From the NCBI GenBank assembly GCA_029262355.1, contig JAJCZO010000145.1, forward strand, positions 1 through 56,282: a stretch of DNA of 56,282 bases, in the 5' to 3' direction. Numbering within the stretch: the stretch's first letter is position 1; each line of letters opens with the position of its first letter. Positions 34,531 to 43,073 of this stretch are shown here, piece after piece. The notes under the pieces were generated by a model. It was not told the DNA's origin. It saw only the letters and a list, made by a program, of their open reading frames with translations, and did no database searches. Made by a program: the position numbers and the translations under genes. This DNA comes from Deltaproteobacteria bacterium. GTDB taxonomy: Bacteria > Desulfobacterota > Binatia > UBA12015.

Positions 34531-36072
34531 ATGGAACGAACACCGAAACTGATCGGCATCGACAGCGAGCTCGGGAACCTGGTTCTCGGCCTCGACCGGG
34601 ATCTCGGCACCGGGCCCGAGGCTTCGCGGATGTTGCTTGCCGAGATCGACGGGTTCCCGGGACCGCGATCGCCAGACGCGCTGATCACCGCCGCCACGAG
34701 CCAGGATTGGGGGCGCAAGTACCTCCCCTCGAACGGAGGTGTGGCGTACATCGACTCGTCTCATCTCGAGGTTGGGACCGCGGAGGTCCTCGATGCGTAT
34801 CACCACGTCTCCGTCTGGCACGCGATGCTGCGGATCGTACGTCGGGCAATGCGCTCGGCGAACGCGAGGCTCGGGCCGGACATGCAGCTCCAAGTTCTCG
34901 TGAACAACTCGGACGGGCTCTCGCACTCCTACGGCTCCCACATGAACGTGCTCATGACCCGAGAGTCGTGGAACCGTCTTTTCCACCACCGCATGACGCA
35001 GATCGTACTGCTCGCGACCTACCACGCGTCGAGCATCGTCTTCACCGGACAGGGAAAGGTCGGCTCGGAGAACAACGCGCCAGCGGTCGACTACCAAATC
35101 GCGCAACGTGCAGATTTCTTCGAGCAGATCCTCGCTCCGCAGACGACCTACTCGCGGCCCATCGTGAACAGCCGTGACGAGTCGCTCTGCGGCCCTCGGT
35201 CGTGGAGCGGGAATTCGCGCTTCGCCGACAAGATGGCCCGTCTGCACTGCATCTTCTACGACAACACGCTCTGCCCGGTGGCGACGCTCCTGAAGGCAGG
35301 AGTGCTGCAGATCATCGTGGCGATGCTCGAGGCGAACTGGCTCGACACGAACCTACTGCTCGACGCGCCGGTTCAGGCGGTGCGGGCCTGGAGTCACGAC
35401 CCGGATCTTCGAACCGTTGCGCGCCTCGTCTCGGGTGAGCGGCGAACCGCAGTCGAGATGCAGTTCGACTTTCTCGCGGCGGCGACACGTTTCGTCGAGA
35501 ACGGCGGTGCCGACGGGATCGTTCCGCACGCCTCGGAGATCCTTGCCTTGTGGGAAGATACCCTCGCGCGTCTCGACCGACGCGACTTCGACGGCCTCGC
35601 CCCACGTCTCGACTGGGTGTTGAAGCGACAGATTCTCTCCGGCGCGATCGAACGTCGGCCCGCCCTCGGATGGGCTTCGCCCGAGCTGAAGACGCTCGAT
35701 CACCTCTACGGCAGCCTCGACGAGGACGAGGGCCTGTACTGGGCATACGAGCGCGCGGGCGCGGTCGAAAGCATCGTCAGCGAGGCAGATATCGATCGCT
35801 TCGTGCACGAGCCGCCCGAGGATACGCGGGCGTGGACTCGGGCGATGCTTCTGCGCGCGGCTGGTGTCGAGGGGATCAAGGACGTGAACTGGGACCACGT
35901 CACAGTGCGCTCGCCTCGGGGGAAGTGGGCACCGCCGGTGACGATCGAGATGCCCGACCCGACGGGATTCACCCGCAGTGAAACGCAGCAGATCTTCGAG
36001 GAGAGCATTGATCTCGAGGAGATCCTGGAACGCCTCCGTCCGTCGACGGAGCGACACGTCGTGCGGCACTGA
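34531..36072 (+). CDS. Dop-like member of the Pup ligase/deamidase family
   Basis: The 513-residue protein aligns over its length with Dop/PafA, which share a glutamine-synthetase-type fold. N-terminal IDSELGN replaces TEVEYG. YIDSSHLE keeps the catalytic Asp (D75) with the Dop-type three-residue spacing to His. VNNSDG...SYGSH is Dop-like. The C-terminal domain (GLYWAYERAG, PPEDTRA, NWDHV) also follows Dop. Two positions conserved in active Dop/PafA are changed: Glu after SYGSH is Met138, and the AETST Glu region reads LCPVAT. It may deamidate the Gln of the Pup-like protein, depupylate, or be a regulatory pseudoenzyme. Confidence 0.85.
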   Translation: MERTPKLIGIDSELGNLVLGLDRDLGTGPEASRMLLAEIDGFPGPRSPDALITAATSQDWGRKYLPSNGGVAYIDSSHLEVGTAEVLDAYHHVSVWHAMLRIVRRAMRSANARLGPDMQLQVLVNNSDGLSHSYGSHMNVLMTRESWNRLFHHRMTQIVLLATYHASSIVFTGQGKVGSENNAPAVDYQIAQRADFFEQILAPQTTYSRPIVNSRDESLCGPRSWSGNSRFADKMARLHCIFYDNTLCPVATLLKAGVLQIIVAMLEANWLDTNLLLDAPVQAVRAWSHDPDLRTVARLVSGERRTAVEMQFDFLAAATRFVENGGADGIVPHASEILALWEDTLARLDRRDFDGLAPRLDWVLKRQILSGAIERRPALGWASPELKTLDHLYGSLDEDEGLYWAYERAGAVESIVSEADIDRFVHEPPEDTRAWTRAMLLRAAGVEGIKDVNWDHVTVRSPRGKWAPPVTIEMPDPTGFTRSETQQIFEESIDLEEILERLRPSTERHVVRH

Positions 36073-36101
36073 GCCCACGCCATAGAGAGCAGGAGTGAGA
36101 A

Positions 36102-36287
36102 ATGATGGAGAGAGAACGACCGAACCGCGACCGCCCCACCCTCGAGACCCCCGCAACCGCTCCGAACGACTCGGTTCTCGAGCAGGCACGCGAGCGCTCG
36201 CAACGAGTGCTCGACGTCGTCGACCAGGGACTTTCCCGTCATAGTGGCCAGTACCTCTCGGCTGTTCGCCAGGCAGGCGGGCAATAG
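36102..36287 (+). CDS. Pup-like protein tag ending Gly-Gly-Gln
   Basis: The 61-residue product has GCAGGAG eight bases before ATG. The first half is polar and probably disordered. The second half is a helix-prone heptad region ending QAGGQ. Its last 28 residues align without gaps to M. tuberculosis Pup (terminal ...YVQKGGQ): aliphatic positions, an acidic VLDVVD segment and an aromatic at the Phe of FVRAYV coincide. The Gln terminus would need deamidation to Glu before ligation. There is no lysine, so self-chains are impossible. Placed between the Dop-like and PafA-like genes, it is the expected tag. Confidence 0.88.
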   Translation: MMERERPNRDRPTLETPATAPNDSVLEQARERSQRVLDVVDQGLSRHSGQYLSAVRQAGGQ

Positions 36288-36288
36288 T

Positions 36289-37917
36289 GTGAGCGCCGAA
36301 GACGCGCGGTGGATGGGCGGTCTCGAGACCGAGTACGCGCTGAGCGCCCTCGGGGCCGGCGGGCTGCGGCTGGGCGGGGCCGGCGAGCGCTTGTTCGACG
36401 TCGCCCACCGAGTTCTTCCCAGTATCCCCGATGGGGCTTCGACCGGGATGTTTCTCACCAACGGAGGCCGTTTCTACCTCGACGCGGGGGGGCATCCAGA
36501 GATGAGCACTCCTGAGACGACGAACCCGTGGGAGACCGTGCGCTACGCGATGGCCGGCGACGTAATCGTCGCCGGCCTCGCGGAAGAAGTCGTACGGGCG
36601 GACCCGACCGTACACGAGATGATCGTCACCCGTTGCAACGTCGACTATAGCGGCACCGGAAGTACGTGGGGGTCTCATGAATCCCATCTCTACCGCTGCA
36701 GTCCGAGCTTGGTTCCGCGTCACCTCATTCCGCACTTCGTGTCGCGGATCGTGTTCACCGGGGCGGGAGGGTTCGACAATCGCGCCGTAGGCCCCGAGTT
36801 TGTTCTATCGCCCCGCGTCCCACACTTGCGGCACGTTGAATCGGGGGAGTCGACGAATTCTCGCGGCATCTTTCACACGAAGAACGAACCGCTCGTCCAG
36901 AACCGCACGTACAACCGGCTGCACAATCTCTGCGGAGAGAGCCTCTGCTCGGAGACGGCGTCGTTCCTTCGCATCGGTACGACCGCTTTGATCGTCGCGC
37001 TCGTCGATGCTGGCAAGCGGCCGGGTCTCGAAGTGCAGCTCGAAGATCCGGTTCGGGCGATGGACCGGTTCGCACGCGATCCCTCGTGCACGGTGACCGC
37101 CCGAAGCGTGCGCGGGAAAGATCTCCGCGCGGTCGACATTCAGCGGCACTATCTCGCATCGGTGGAGCGCCACCTCGGTGCGAGTTTCCTGCCCGCGTGG
37201 GCTGACGAGGTTTGCTCGGAGTGGCGGCGGGTTCTCGACCTTCTCGAGGAAGGCCCAGAAGCCGTCTCGACGCTGCTCGACTGGAGCATCAAGCTCTCGG
37301 TCTTCCAGGCGCACTCCACGCGGGTGGGAATCGAGTGGGAGTCTTTGCCGAGTCGGACGGAGGAGGCGCGCCTTGGCGGGGCCCTTCCGGATCCGTCCTT
37401 CGTGACCCGTCAGCAGCGCCAGGCCGAAGAGTTGCAGCTGCTGGAGCGCCTCCAGGGTATCGAGCGTCCGCTGCGGGCCGAGTACCGCGCGTGTCTCGAG
37501 CGGCTTCAGGGCGCGCGCGAACTCCCCGAACCCGATCCTCGTTTCGCGGACTTCCTGCGGATGATCCGCCAGTTGTATGAGATCGATACCCGCTTCAGCC
37601 AACTCGGTCCCAAGGGTGTCTTCACCGGTCTGGACGGGGCGGGGCTCCTCACCCACCGCGTCCCGGGTGTTGGGGATCCGATGTCCGCGCTCACGACGCC
37701 ACCCGAGCGCGGTCGCGCGAAGGTACGCGGAATCGTGGTTCAGGAGCTTCAGAAGACGCGAGACATGTCGACGTGCGGTTGGACGATGGTGCACGACGGC
37801 GCGGCCGGCCGTTCACTCGACCTGTCCGACCCGTTCACGGAGACGGCGGCCTGGGAGGCAAAGCCCGGGATGTCCGGACGGTTGCGGGAGAGGTTTCTGC
37901 GGCGCAGGGTCCGCTGA
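36289..37917 (+). CDS. PafA-like Pup ligase
   Basis: The 542-residue product starts at a GTG two bases after the Pup-like stop. A GTG at 36244 would overlap that gene and is less likely. Active-site signatures of the family are kept: GLETEYA (E13/E15), RFYLDAGGHPE (D65, His four residues on, as in PafA), WGSHES (E131), and LCSETASFLRIGTTAL (E222). An extra ~70-residue, mostly helical insert follows LDWSIKLSVF, before the conserved C-terminal domain (QLYEIDTRF, GVF, SLDLSDPF). Likely role: ATP-dependent isopeptide bond formation between the deamidated Pup-like C-terminal Glu and substrate Lys. It is the last gene of the operon. Confidence 0.88.
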   Translation: MSAEDARWMGGLETEYALSALGAGGLRLGGAGERLFDVAHRVLPSIPDGASTGMFLTNGGRFYLDAGGHPEMSTPETTNPWETVRYAMAGDVIVAGLAEEVVRADPTVHEMIVTRCNVDYSGTGSTWGSHESHLYRCSPSLVPRHLIPHFVSRIVFTGAGGFDNRAVGPEFVLSPRVPHLRHVESGESTNSRGIFHTKNEPLVQNRTYNRLHNLCGESLCSETASFLRIGTTALIVALVDAGKRPGLEVQLEDPVRAMDRFARDPSCTVTARSVRGKDLRAVDIQRHYLASVERHLGASFLPAWADEVCSEWRRVLDLLEEGPEAVSTLLDWSIKLSVFQAHSTRVGIEWESLPSRTEEARLGGALPDPSFVTRQQRQAEELQLLERLQGIERPLRAEYRACLERLQGARELPEPDPRFADFLRMIRQLYEIDTRFSQLGPKGVFTGLDGAGLLTHRVPGVGDPMSALTTPPERGRAKVRGIVVQELQKTRDMSTCGWTMVHDGAAGRSLDLSDPFTETAAWEAKPGMSGRLRERFLRRRVR

Positions 37918-37969
37918 TGGGAGGTGCGCCTCGATCGACGATCTGTCGCATTTGAAGGGCGTTCGCCTA

Positions 37970-38014
37970 TTGGCATAGGAAATGCCAAATGAGACGCGAC
38001 CGTTTCGTTGGCAT
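37970..38014. promoter_or_regulatory. Inverted TTGGCAT repeat plus a third half-site
   Basis: TTGGCAT (37970-37976) and ATGCCAA (37982-37988) form a perfect 7-bp dyad with a 5-base spacer. A third TTGGCAT lies at 38008-38014. They stand after the last gene of the Ubl-Pup operon and before the membrane protein gene at 38049. A transcription factor operator is likelier than a terminator, as no T-run follows. Confidence 0.45.
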
Positions 38015-38048
38015 CGACGGCTGTACCTGGCCTTGGGGGGACTGGATC

Positions 38049-38693
38049 ATGACGCGAACGCGATGGATCTGGCTGGTCTTGGTGGGGCTCTACGCAGCCT
38101 TCTTTAGTTGGTACACGTCGTTCGGAGGCCCGCTCAGCACCGAGGAGATCGCTCATTACATGGAGCTGATCGCGAGTCGCGAGCCGCCTCCGCCTCCCGA
38201 GGCAGTGGCGAGGCTGCGCAAGTTCATGGAGGAAGACACCGGCGATGACTTCGTGATGGTCAACGTCATCGACATGAACGACACGCCTCTGCCGATCAAA
38301 GGCGTAGAGCCGGGCGAGACGAGCGACGAGGTGCTCGAGAAGTACATGGAGTACATGATCCCGGCGCTGTTCGCCCGGGCCTCCCACCCGGTGCTCTACG
38401 GACAGGCGGCGAGCTCGGCCATGGACCTCATGAACGCCGAGGGAATGGAGCAGTGGAGTACCGGTGCGGGCATGCGTTATCGCAGCCGGCGCGACATGCT
38501 CGACATTGCGACCAATCCCGCGTTCCGAGGCTCCCACGACTTCAAGGTCGCGGCGATGCGCAAGACCATCGCATTTCCCATTGACCCGTGGGTCCAGCTG
38601 GGCGACCCGCGTCTCGTCCTCGCTCTGCTGTTCGGGCTGATCGGCTGTGCTCTCAGCTGGCGAGAAGCTCTGCGGCATTCCGTAGCCTCGTAG
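38049..38693 (+). CDS. Hypothetical membrane-anchored protein
   Basis: The 214-residue product starts at an ATG with GGGGGGAC upstream. One helix near the N-terminus (residues ~5-22) and one near the C-terminus (~192-208) flank a soluble domain of ~165 residues. That domain contains PPPPPEAVARLRKFMEEDTGDDFVM and RYRSRRDMLDIATNPAF. The core resembles ferredoxin-like dimeric alpha/beta-barrel (EthD/DUF1330-type) proteins. No function is known. It is separated from the PafA-like gene by 131 bp with a putative operator, so it is probably independent of the conjugation operon. Confidence 0.75.
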   Translation: MTRTRWIWLVLVGLYAAFFSWYTSFGGPLSTEEIAHYMELIASREPPPPPEAVARLRKFMEEDTGDDFVMVNVIDMNDTPLPIKGVEPGETSDEVLEKYMEYMIPALFARASHPVLYGQAASSAMDLMNAEGMEQWSTGAGMRYRSRRDMLDIATNPAFRGSHDFKVAAMRKTIAFPIDPWVQLGDPRLVLALLFGLIGCALSWREALRHSVAS

Positions 38694-38836
38694 TGGTGAA
38701 GAGGCTCCCACGCGCGGGGCTGATTCGATACCCTGGGATCCGTTTCGGTCACCGCGGAGCAGCGGGCGGGAGAAGCGTGCGGCCGCTGCCTACTCGGGCT
38801 GGCACTTCGGGCCACCGGTCCGTACCGTCATGCCTC

Positions 38837-40339
38837 GTGAGCGAGACGTCGAGCCCATCCTCTTCTCTGGACTTCGAGACCGTCATCGTTGGCGCCGGCG
38901 TGAGTGGTCTCGGTGCGGGCATTGAGCTTCGAAAGAACGGGCTCGACTCGTTCGTTTTGCTCGAGAGCCAGGATGACCTCGGAGGCACGTGGCGGGACAA
39001 CACCTACCCCGGCGTGGCCGTCGACATCCCGTCCATCTCCTACTGCTTCTCCTTCGAGATGGACCGGGAGTGGTCGCGGACGTACGCGCCGGGTCGGGAG
39101 ATCCACGAGTACCTCCGGCACTGCGCGACCAAGTATGGGATCGACGACCACATTCTCTACGGATGCGACGTACGTCGGACCGAGTTCGATGAGACGAGTG
39201 CATCCTGGACGACGCATCTCGGTGACGGGAGCAGCCTCCGGTCGCGCTACGTGATCGGCGCCACCGGGATTCTCAGTCAGCCGAAGCGCCCGGACATCGA
39301 CGGCCTGGATGCCTTCCAAGGCAAGATGATGCACACGGCCGATTGGGATCACGACTACGCGCTCGGCGGAAAACGTGTCGCGATCATCGGGACCGGCGCT
39401 TCTGCCGTCCAGGTGGTTCCGACGATCGCGCCCGAAGTCGCAAGTCTCGAGGTTTATCAACGCACGCCGATTTGGATTGGCTCCAAGCCCGACTTTCCGG
39501 TCGAGGCCAGCCAGCGCCGCGGGTTCTGGTACACCCCGCTCGGGCTGCGGATCTGGCGCTTCTGGACCGAGTTTGGGTTCGAGATCGGCACGTACCTCGT
39601 CGTGAACTACCGCAAGCGAGGCCGACTCGTGAAGATGGTCGAGGCGGCGCAGGAGAAGTACATCCGGAAGTCCGTTGCGGACTCCACCTTGCACGGGAAG
39701 CTGATCCCGAAGTACGGACTGGGCTGCAAGCGCCCCGCATTTTCCAACGAATACCTGCAGAGCTTCAATCGAGACAACGTAGAGCTCGTGACGGAGTCGA
39801 TCGATCGCATTACCGAGAGGGGCATTCTCACCAAGGATGGACGGCTCCATGAGCTCGACCTGATCATCCTGGGTACTGGCTTCAAGACCCTCGAGAAGGG
39901 CAACGCCCCGAGCTTCGAAGTCGTCGGAGCCGGCGGCGTGGAGCTCGGCGAGTACTGGCACCAGAACCGCTACCAGGCGTTCAACGGCGTCTCGGTGCCC
40001 GGGTTTCCGAATTACTTCATGACGTCGAGCCCCTACTCGGGCGGCTTCAATTGGTTCACGATGCTCGACGCTCATCTCAAATACATCATGCGCTGTATGA
40101 TGGAGGCGAACCGCCGTGGCGCGAACCGCATCGAGGTGAAGAGGGAAGAGCACGATCGGTACTTCCGGTTCATGTTGGAGCGGGCGGAAGGCACTGTCTT
40201 CAAGGACCCCGCGTGTGTTGCGGCGAATTCCTACTACATCGATCGACACGGAGACGCGTCGCTCGCCCTGCCCAAGACGCCCTGGTGGCGCTGGTTCCGC
40301 CTGCGCTTCTCTCCGTTGTCCGTGTTTCGCTTCCAGTGA
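38837..40339 (+). CDS. Baeyer-Villiger-type flavin monooxygenase
   Basis: The 500-residue protein starts at GTG 38837. It has an FAD-binding GAGVSGLGAGIEL loop, then ESQDDLGGTWRDNTYPGVAVD. The Baeyer-Villiger fingerprint appears as FQGKMMHTADWDHDY, followed by the NADPH loop IIGTGASAVQVVP. ILGTGFKTLE precedes the C-terminal part. Such enzymes insert oxygen into ketones, steroids or terpenoids or oxidise heteroatoms. The P450 gene follows 26 bp downstream on the same strand, suggesting a shared oxidation pathway. Confidence 0.92.
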   Translation: MSETSSPSSSLDFETVIVGAGVSGLGAGIELRKNGLDSFVLLESQDDLGGTWRDNTYPGVAVDIPSISYCFSFEMDREWSRTYAPGREIHEYLRHCATKYGIDDHILYGCDVRRTEFDETSASWTTHLGDGSSLRSRYVIGATGILSQPKRPDIDGLDAFQGKMMHTADWDHDYALGGKRVAIIGTGASAVQVVPTIAPEVASLEVYQRTPIWIGSKPDFPVEASQRRGFWYTPLGLRIWRFWTEFGFEIGTYLVVNYRKRGRLVKMVEAAQEKYIRKSVADSTLHGKLIPKYGLGCKRPAFSNEYLQSFNRDNVELVTESIDRITERGILTKDGRLHELDLIILGTGFKTLEKGNAPSFEVVGAGGVELGEYWHQNRYQAFNGVSVPGFPNYFMTSSPYSGGFNWFTMLDAHLKYIMRCMMEANRRGANRIEVKREEHDRYFRFMLERAEGTVFKDPACVAANSYYIDRHGDASLALPKTPWWRWFRLRFSPLSVFRFQ

Positions 40340-40365
40340 ACCTCTCCTAGAGAAAGGACCTCGTC

Positions 40366-41547
40366 GTGATCGACTTCGACCCCTATTGCGCCGCAGCCCT
40401 CGAAGACCCTCTCCCGATGTACGCGCGCCTTCGCGACGAGGCCCCCTGCTACTTCATCGAGAAGCGGAACACCTGGGCTCTCTCTCGCTTTCAGGACATT
40501 TGGGACGCCCATCAGGACCAGGAGCACTACACGGCGACACTGGGTACACAGCCCTGGGCAATCATGGGCGAGCGCGGCCCCGTTCGGCCGATGCTCCATC
40601 ACATGGACGCACGGGAGCACGGGATCGTCGCGAAACCTCTCGCCAACTGGTTCGGACGTGAGGCACTCGACCGGTTCGAGCCGCAGATCGAGCAGTTCGC
40701 TCGGGAGTTCGTCGATCGCGCGAGAGAGATGGGCCAGTTCGACGTCGTGCATGACGTCGCGTGGCCGCTCGCCTCGAAGACGGCCGCGCTCGTCTGCGGT
40801 GTGCCTCTCGAAGACGCGCCCTACGTGAAGCAGCTGACCGAGGAGTTCCAGGACCGCGAGCCGGGAAAGATCGGACTCACCGAGAAGGGAGAAGGCGCGA
40901 TCGGGAAGGTGATCGAATACCTCCTCGCCATGATCAAGGAGCGCCGCGCCGCGGGGTTCGACGGCGACGGCATGATCGATATGTTCGGCAAGCTCGTGAT
41001 CGAGGGGGATACTCCGGGCGACGACCTCTCGATCGCGATGAACATGGTGAATTTCTTCGTGGGGGGAGGCTCTCAGTTTCCGAAGGGTTTCGCGGCATTG
41101 ACCTACCGTCTGTTCACGGAACCCGACCAGCGCGCCGAGGTGATCGCCGACCCCGAGCTGGGGCTGCCTGCCTTCCTCGAGGCCCTTCGCATCGACAATC
41201 CGACGAACTCGATGGGGCGATTCCTTTCGAAGCCCCACGAGATCCACGGACAGAAACTATCGCCCGGTGACGGGATCGTCTTCCTCTACGCCTCGGCCGG
41301 CCGCGACGAACGCGAGTTCCAGAACCCCGAGGTCTTCGACATCCACCGGGTGGCGCCGCGGACCCTCTCGTTCGGGGTGGGAATGCACACCTGCATCGCG
41401 AAGGGCCTCGGCATGCGGCAGGGCAAGGCGCTCACGAGGATCTTTCTCGAGAAGATGCCCGAGTACACTCTCGATGTGTCCGGCCTGGAGCCCATCCGCA
41501 CGGAGTACATGCGCGGCTGGGTCCATCTTCCGGCAAGCGCCGGCTGA
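40366..41547 (+). CDS. Cytochrome P450 with atypical I-helix
   Basis: The 393-residue soluble P450 shows the haem-Cys motif FGVGMHTCIAKGLG, the ExxR motif EALR and an otherwise class-I bacterial length. The I-helix segment expected to carry (A/G)Gx(D/E)T reads FFVGGGSQFPKG, so the usual acid-alcohol pair for O2 activation is replaced by Ser-Gln. The Gly after the haem Cys is Ala. AAAGGA precedes the GTG start. No ferredoxin gene is adjacent. It might be a peroxygenase-like or isomerase-like P450, or use unusual proton delivery. Confidence 0.9.
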   Translation: MIDFDPYCAAALEDPLPMYARLRDEAPCYFIEKRNTWALSRFQDIWDAHQDQEHYTATLGTQPWAIMGERGPVRPMLHHMDAREHGIVAKPLANWFGREALDRFEPQIEQFAREFVDRAREMGQFDVVHDVAWPLASKTAALVCGVPLEDAPYVKQLTEEFQDREPGKIGLTEKGEGAIGKVIEYLLAMIKERRAAGFDGDGMIDMFGKLVIEGDTPGDDLSIAMNMVNFFVGGGSQFPKGFAALTYRLFTEPDQRAEVIADPELGLPAFLEALRIDNPTNSMGRFLSKPHEIHGQKLSPGDGIVFLYASAGRDEREFQNPEVFDIHRVAPRTLSFGVGMHTCIAKGLGMRQGKALTRIFLEKMPEYTLDVSGLEPIRTEYMRGWVHLPASAG

Positions 41548-41686
41548 GGGAGAGGCGAATGACCGGAAACGTTTCGGCGCAACCGGGTGCTGCGCTCCGG
41601 CTGGAATGGCGGCTTTCAGCCTCTCGTCGGATCCCGCCGCGCAGCGAGCCGCTCTCCTCGAGGGGCGTGTCCTTCTACGGCGCCTC

Positions 41687-42910
41687 TCACACTCTCTCGA
41701 TGATGATGGCCGGTGCCATGCCTCCGCCCGCACACATGGTGATCAGTCCCACCTGTTGGTCCCGGCGTTCCAGTTCATCGAGAACGGTGCCGATGAGAAT
41801 CGCACCGGTCGCACCGATGGGGTGTCCCAGGGCCATCGCGCCGCCGTTGACGTTGACCTTGTCTCGGTCGAGGTCGAGATCGCGCTGAAACTTCTCGGAG
41901 ACGACCGCAAACGCCTCATTGATCTCGAAGAGGTCGATGTCGTTGAGAGTCATTCCAGCTCTCTTCAGTACCTTCCGAGCGGCGGGGACGGGCGCGTTCA
42001 ACATCAGGGTCGGATCGTCGCCCATGTTTGCCGTCGCAACGACTCGGGCGCGTGCCTTTAGGCCGTGCGCGTTTGCGTAGTCCTCACTGGCAAAGAGGAG
42101 TGCGGCTGCACCATCGACGACTCCCGAGGAGTTTCCGGCGTGGTGGACATGCTCGATCTTCAGGTCGGGGTACTTCTTGTTGATCAGCTCGCGGAACGTG
42201 AGCGCGTCGTCGGTGTGTCGGTAGTCGGCGATCTTGGGAAAGCTCGCGGGGAGCTGGGCGAGTGATTCCGCCGTTGTCTGCGGCCGCGGGAACTCCTCGC
42301 GGTCGAGCGCGACCGTTCCGTCCATGTTCAGGACCGGGATCAGACTCTTGTCGAAGCGCCCCTCCTTGATCGCACGATCTGCACGCGCCTGGGATTCGGC
42401 GGCGAGGGCGTCGAGCGCTTCACGGCCGATACCCTCGAGCGTCGCAATCGCGTCTGCGCATACGCCCTGGTGCGACTGCGGATGGATCTCTTGCAAGTGC
42501 ATGTTGTTCGCGCCCATCGGAAGCATGCCCTTCTTGGGCAATGACATCATCTCGGTACCGCCCGAGATCACGAGATCTTCCATGCCCGCAATCACGGCGT
42601 GGGCCGCGTAGTTGGCCGAGGTGATGCCTGAGCCGCAGAACCGATCGAGCGTCGCGCCGCTTGCTGTCACATCGAAGCCCGCGTCGAGGGCGGCCATGCG
42701 CCCGAGGTCGCCACTCTGTTCGCATACTTGCGAGCTCGTCCCCCAGACGACGTCGTCGACGTCGGCGGTGTTGATCCCATTTCGCTCGGCGATCGCCTTC
42801 AGAACCGTCGACGCGAGGTGCTGCGGGTGAAGGTGGGCGAGCGCGCCCTTGGTCTGTTTTCCGATTCCTCGAGGCGTTCGGCAGGCGTCGATGATGAGGG
42901 CTTTGGACAT
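41687..42910 (-). CDS. Acetyl-CoA C-acyltransferase (thiolase)
   Basis: The 407-residue product has the thiolase nucleophile Cys92 in DRFCGSG, plus NEAFA, GHPIGATG (His) and the C-terminal base Cys in TMCAGGGMAP. Length and motifs fit degradative thiolase (FadA/PaaJ type) that cleaves 3-ketoacyl-CoA. No FadB partner is nearby. It lies convergent to the P450 gene and divergent from a PhyH oxygenase gene, supporting a lipid or sterol side-chain degradation setting. The start is the ATG at 42910 (MSKALIID). Confidence 0.93.
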   Translation of the reverse strand: MSKALIIDACRTPRGIGKQTKGALAHLHPQHLASTVLKAIAERNGINTADVDDVVWGTSSQVCEQSGDLGRMAALDAGFDVTASGATLDRFCGSGITSANYAAHAVIAGMEDLVISGGTEMMSLPKKGMLPMGANNMHLQEIHPQSHQGVCADAIATLEGIGREALDALAAESQARADRAIKEGRFDKSLIPVLNMDGTVALDREEFPRPQTTAESLAQLPASFPKIADYRHTDDALTFRELINKKYPDLKIEHVHHAGNSSGVVDGAAALLFASEDYANAHGLKARARVVATANMGDDPTLMLNAPVPAARKVLKRAGMTLNDIDLFEINEAFAVVSEKFQRDLDLDRDKVNVNGGAMALGHPIGATGAILIGTVLDELERRDQQVGLITMCAGGGMAPAIIIERV

Positions 42911-43073
42911 GGCATTTTCCTTCTGCACGGGCGGCGATGCGCCGGGAGGACGTCTGGAATCAACTTACATACCGGCCGGTGCGCATCAAAGTAAGCGATG
43001 TCGGGTACGATCGCCCGTGCGACGACCCCCCCCGGGGTGATGGCTCCGGCGGAGGTCTGCTAGAAGCGCCTGT

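Noticed and set aside
28280-37917. Interpretation of the conjugation operon as a phage-defence island
   Set aside because: Bacterial Ubl systems such as Bil defend against phage, but no other defence genes, integrase, tRNA or change in base composition flank this operon. The idea remains open but unsupported here.
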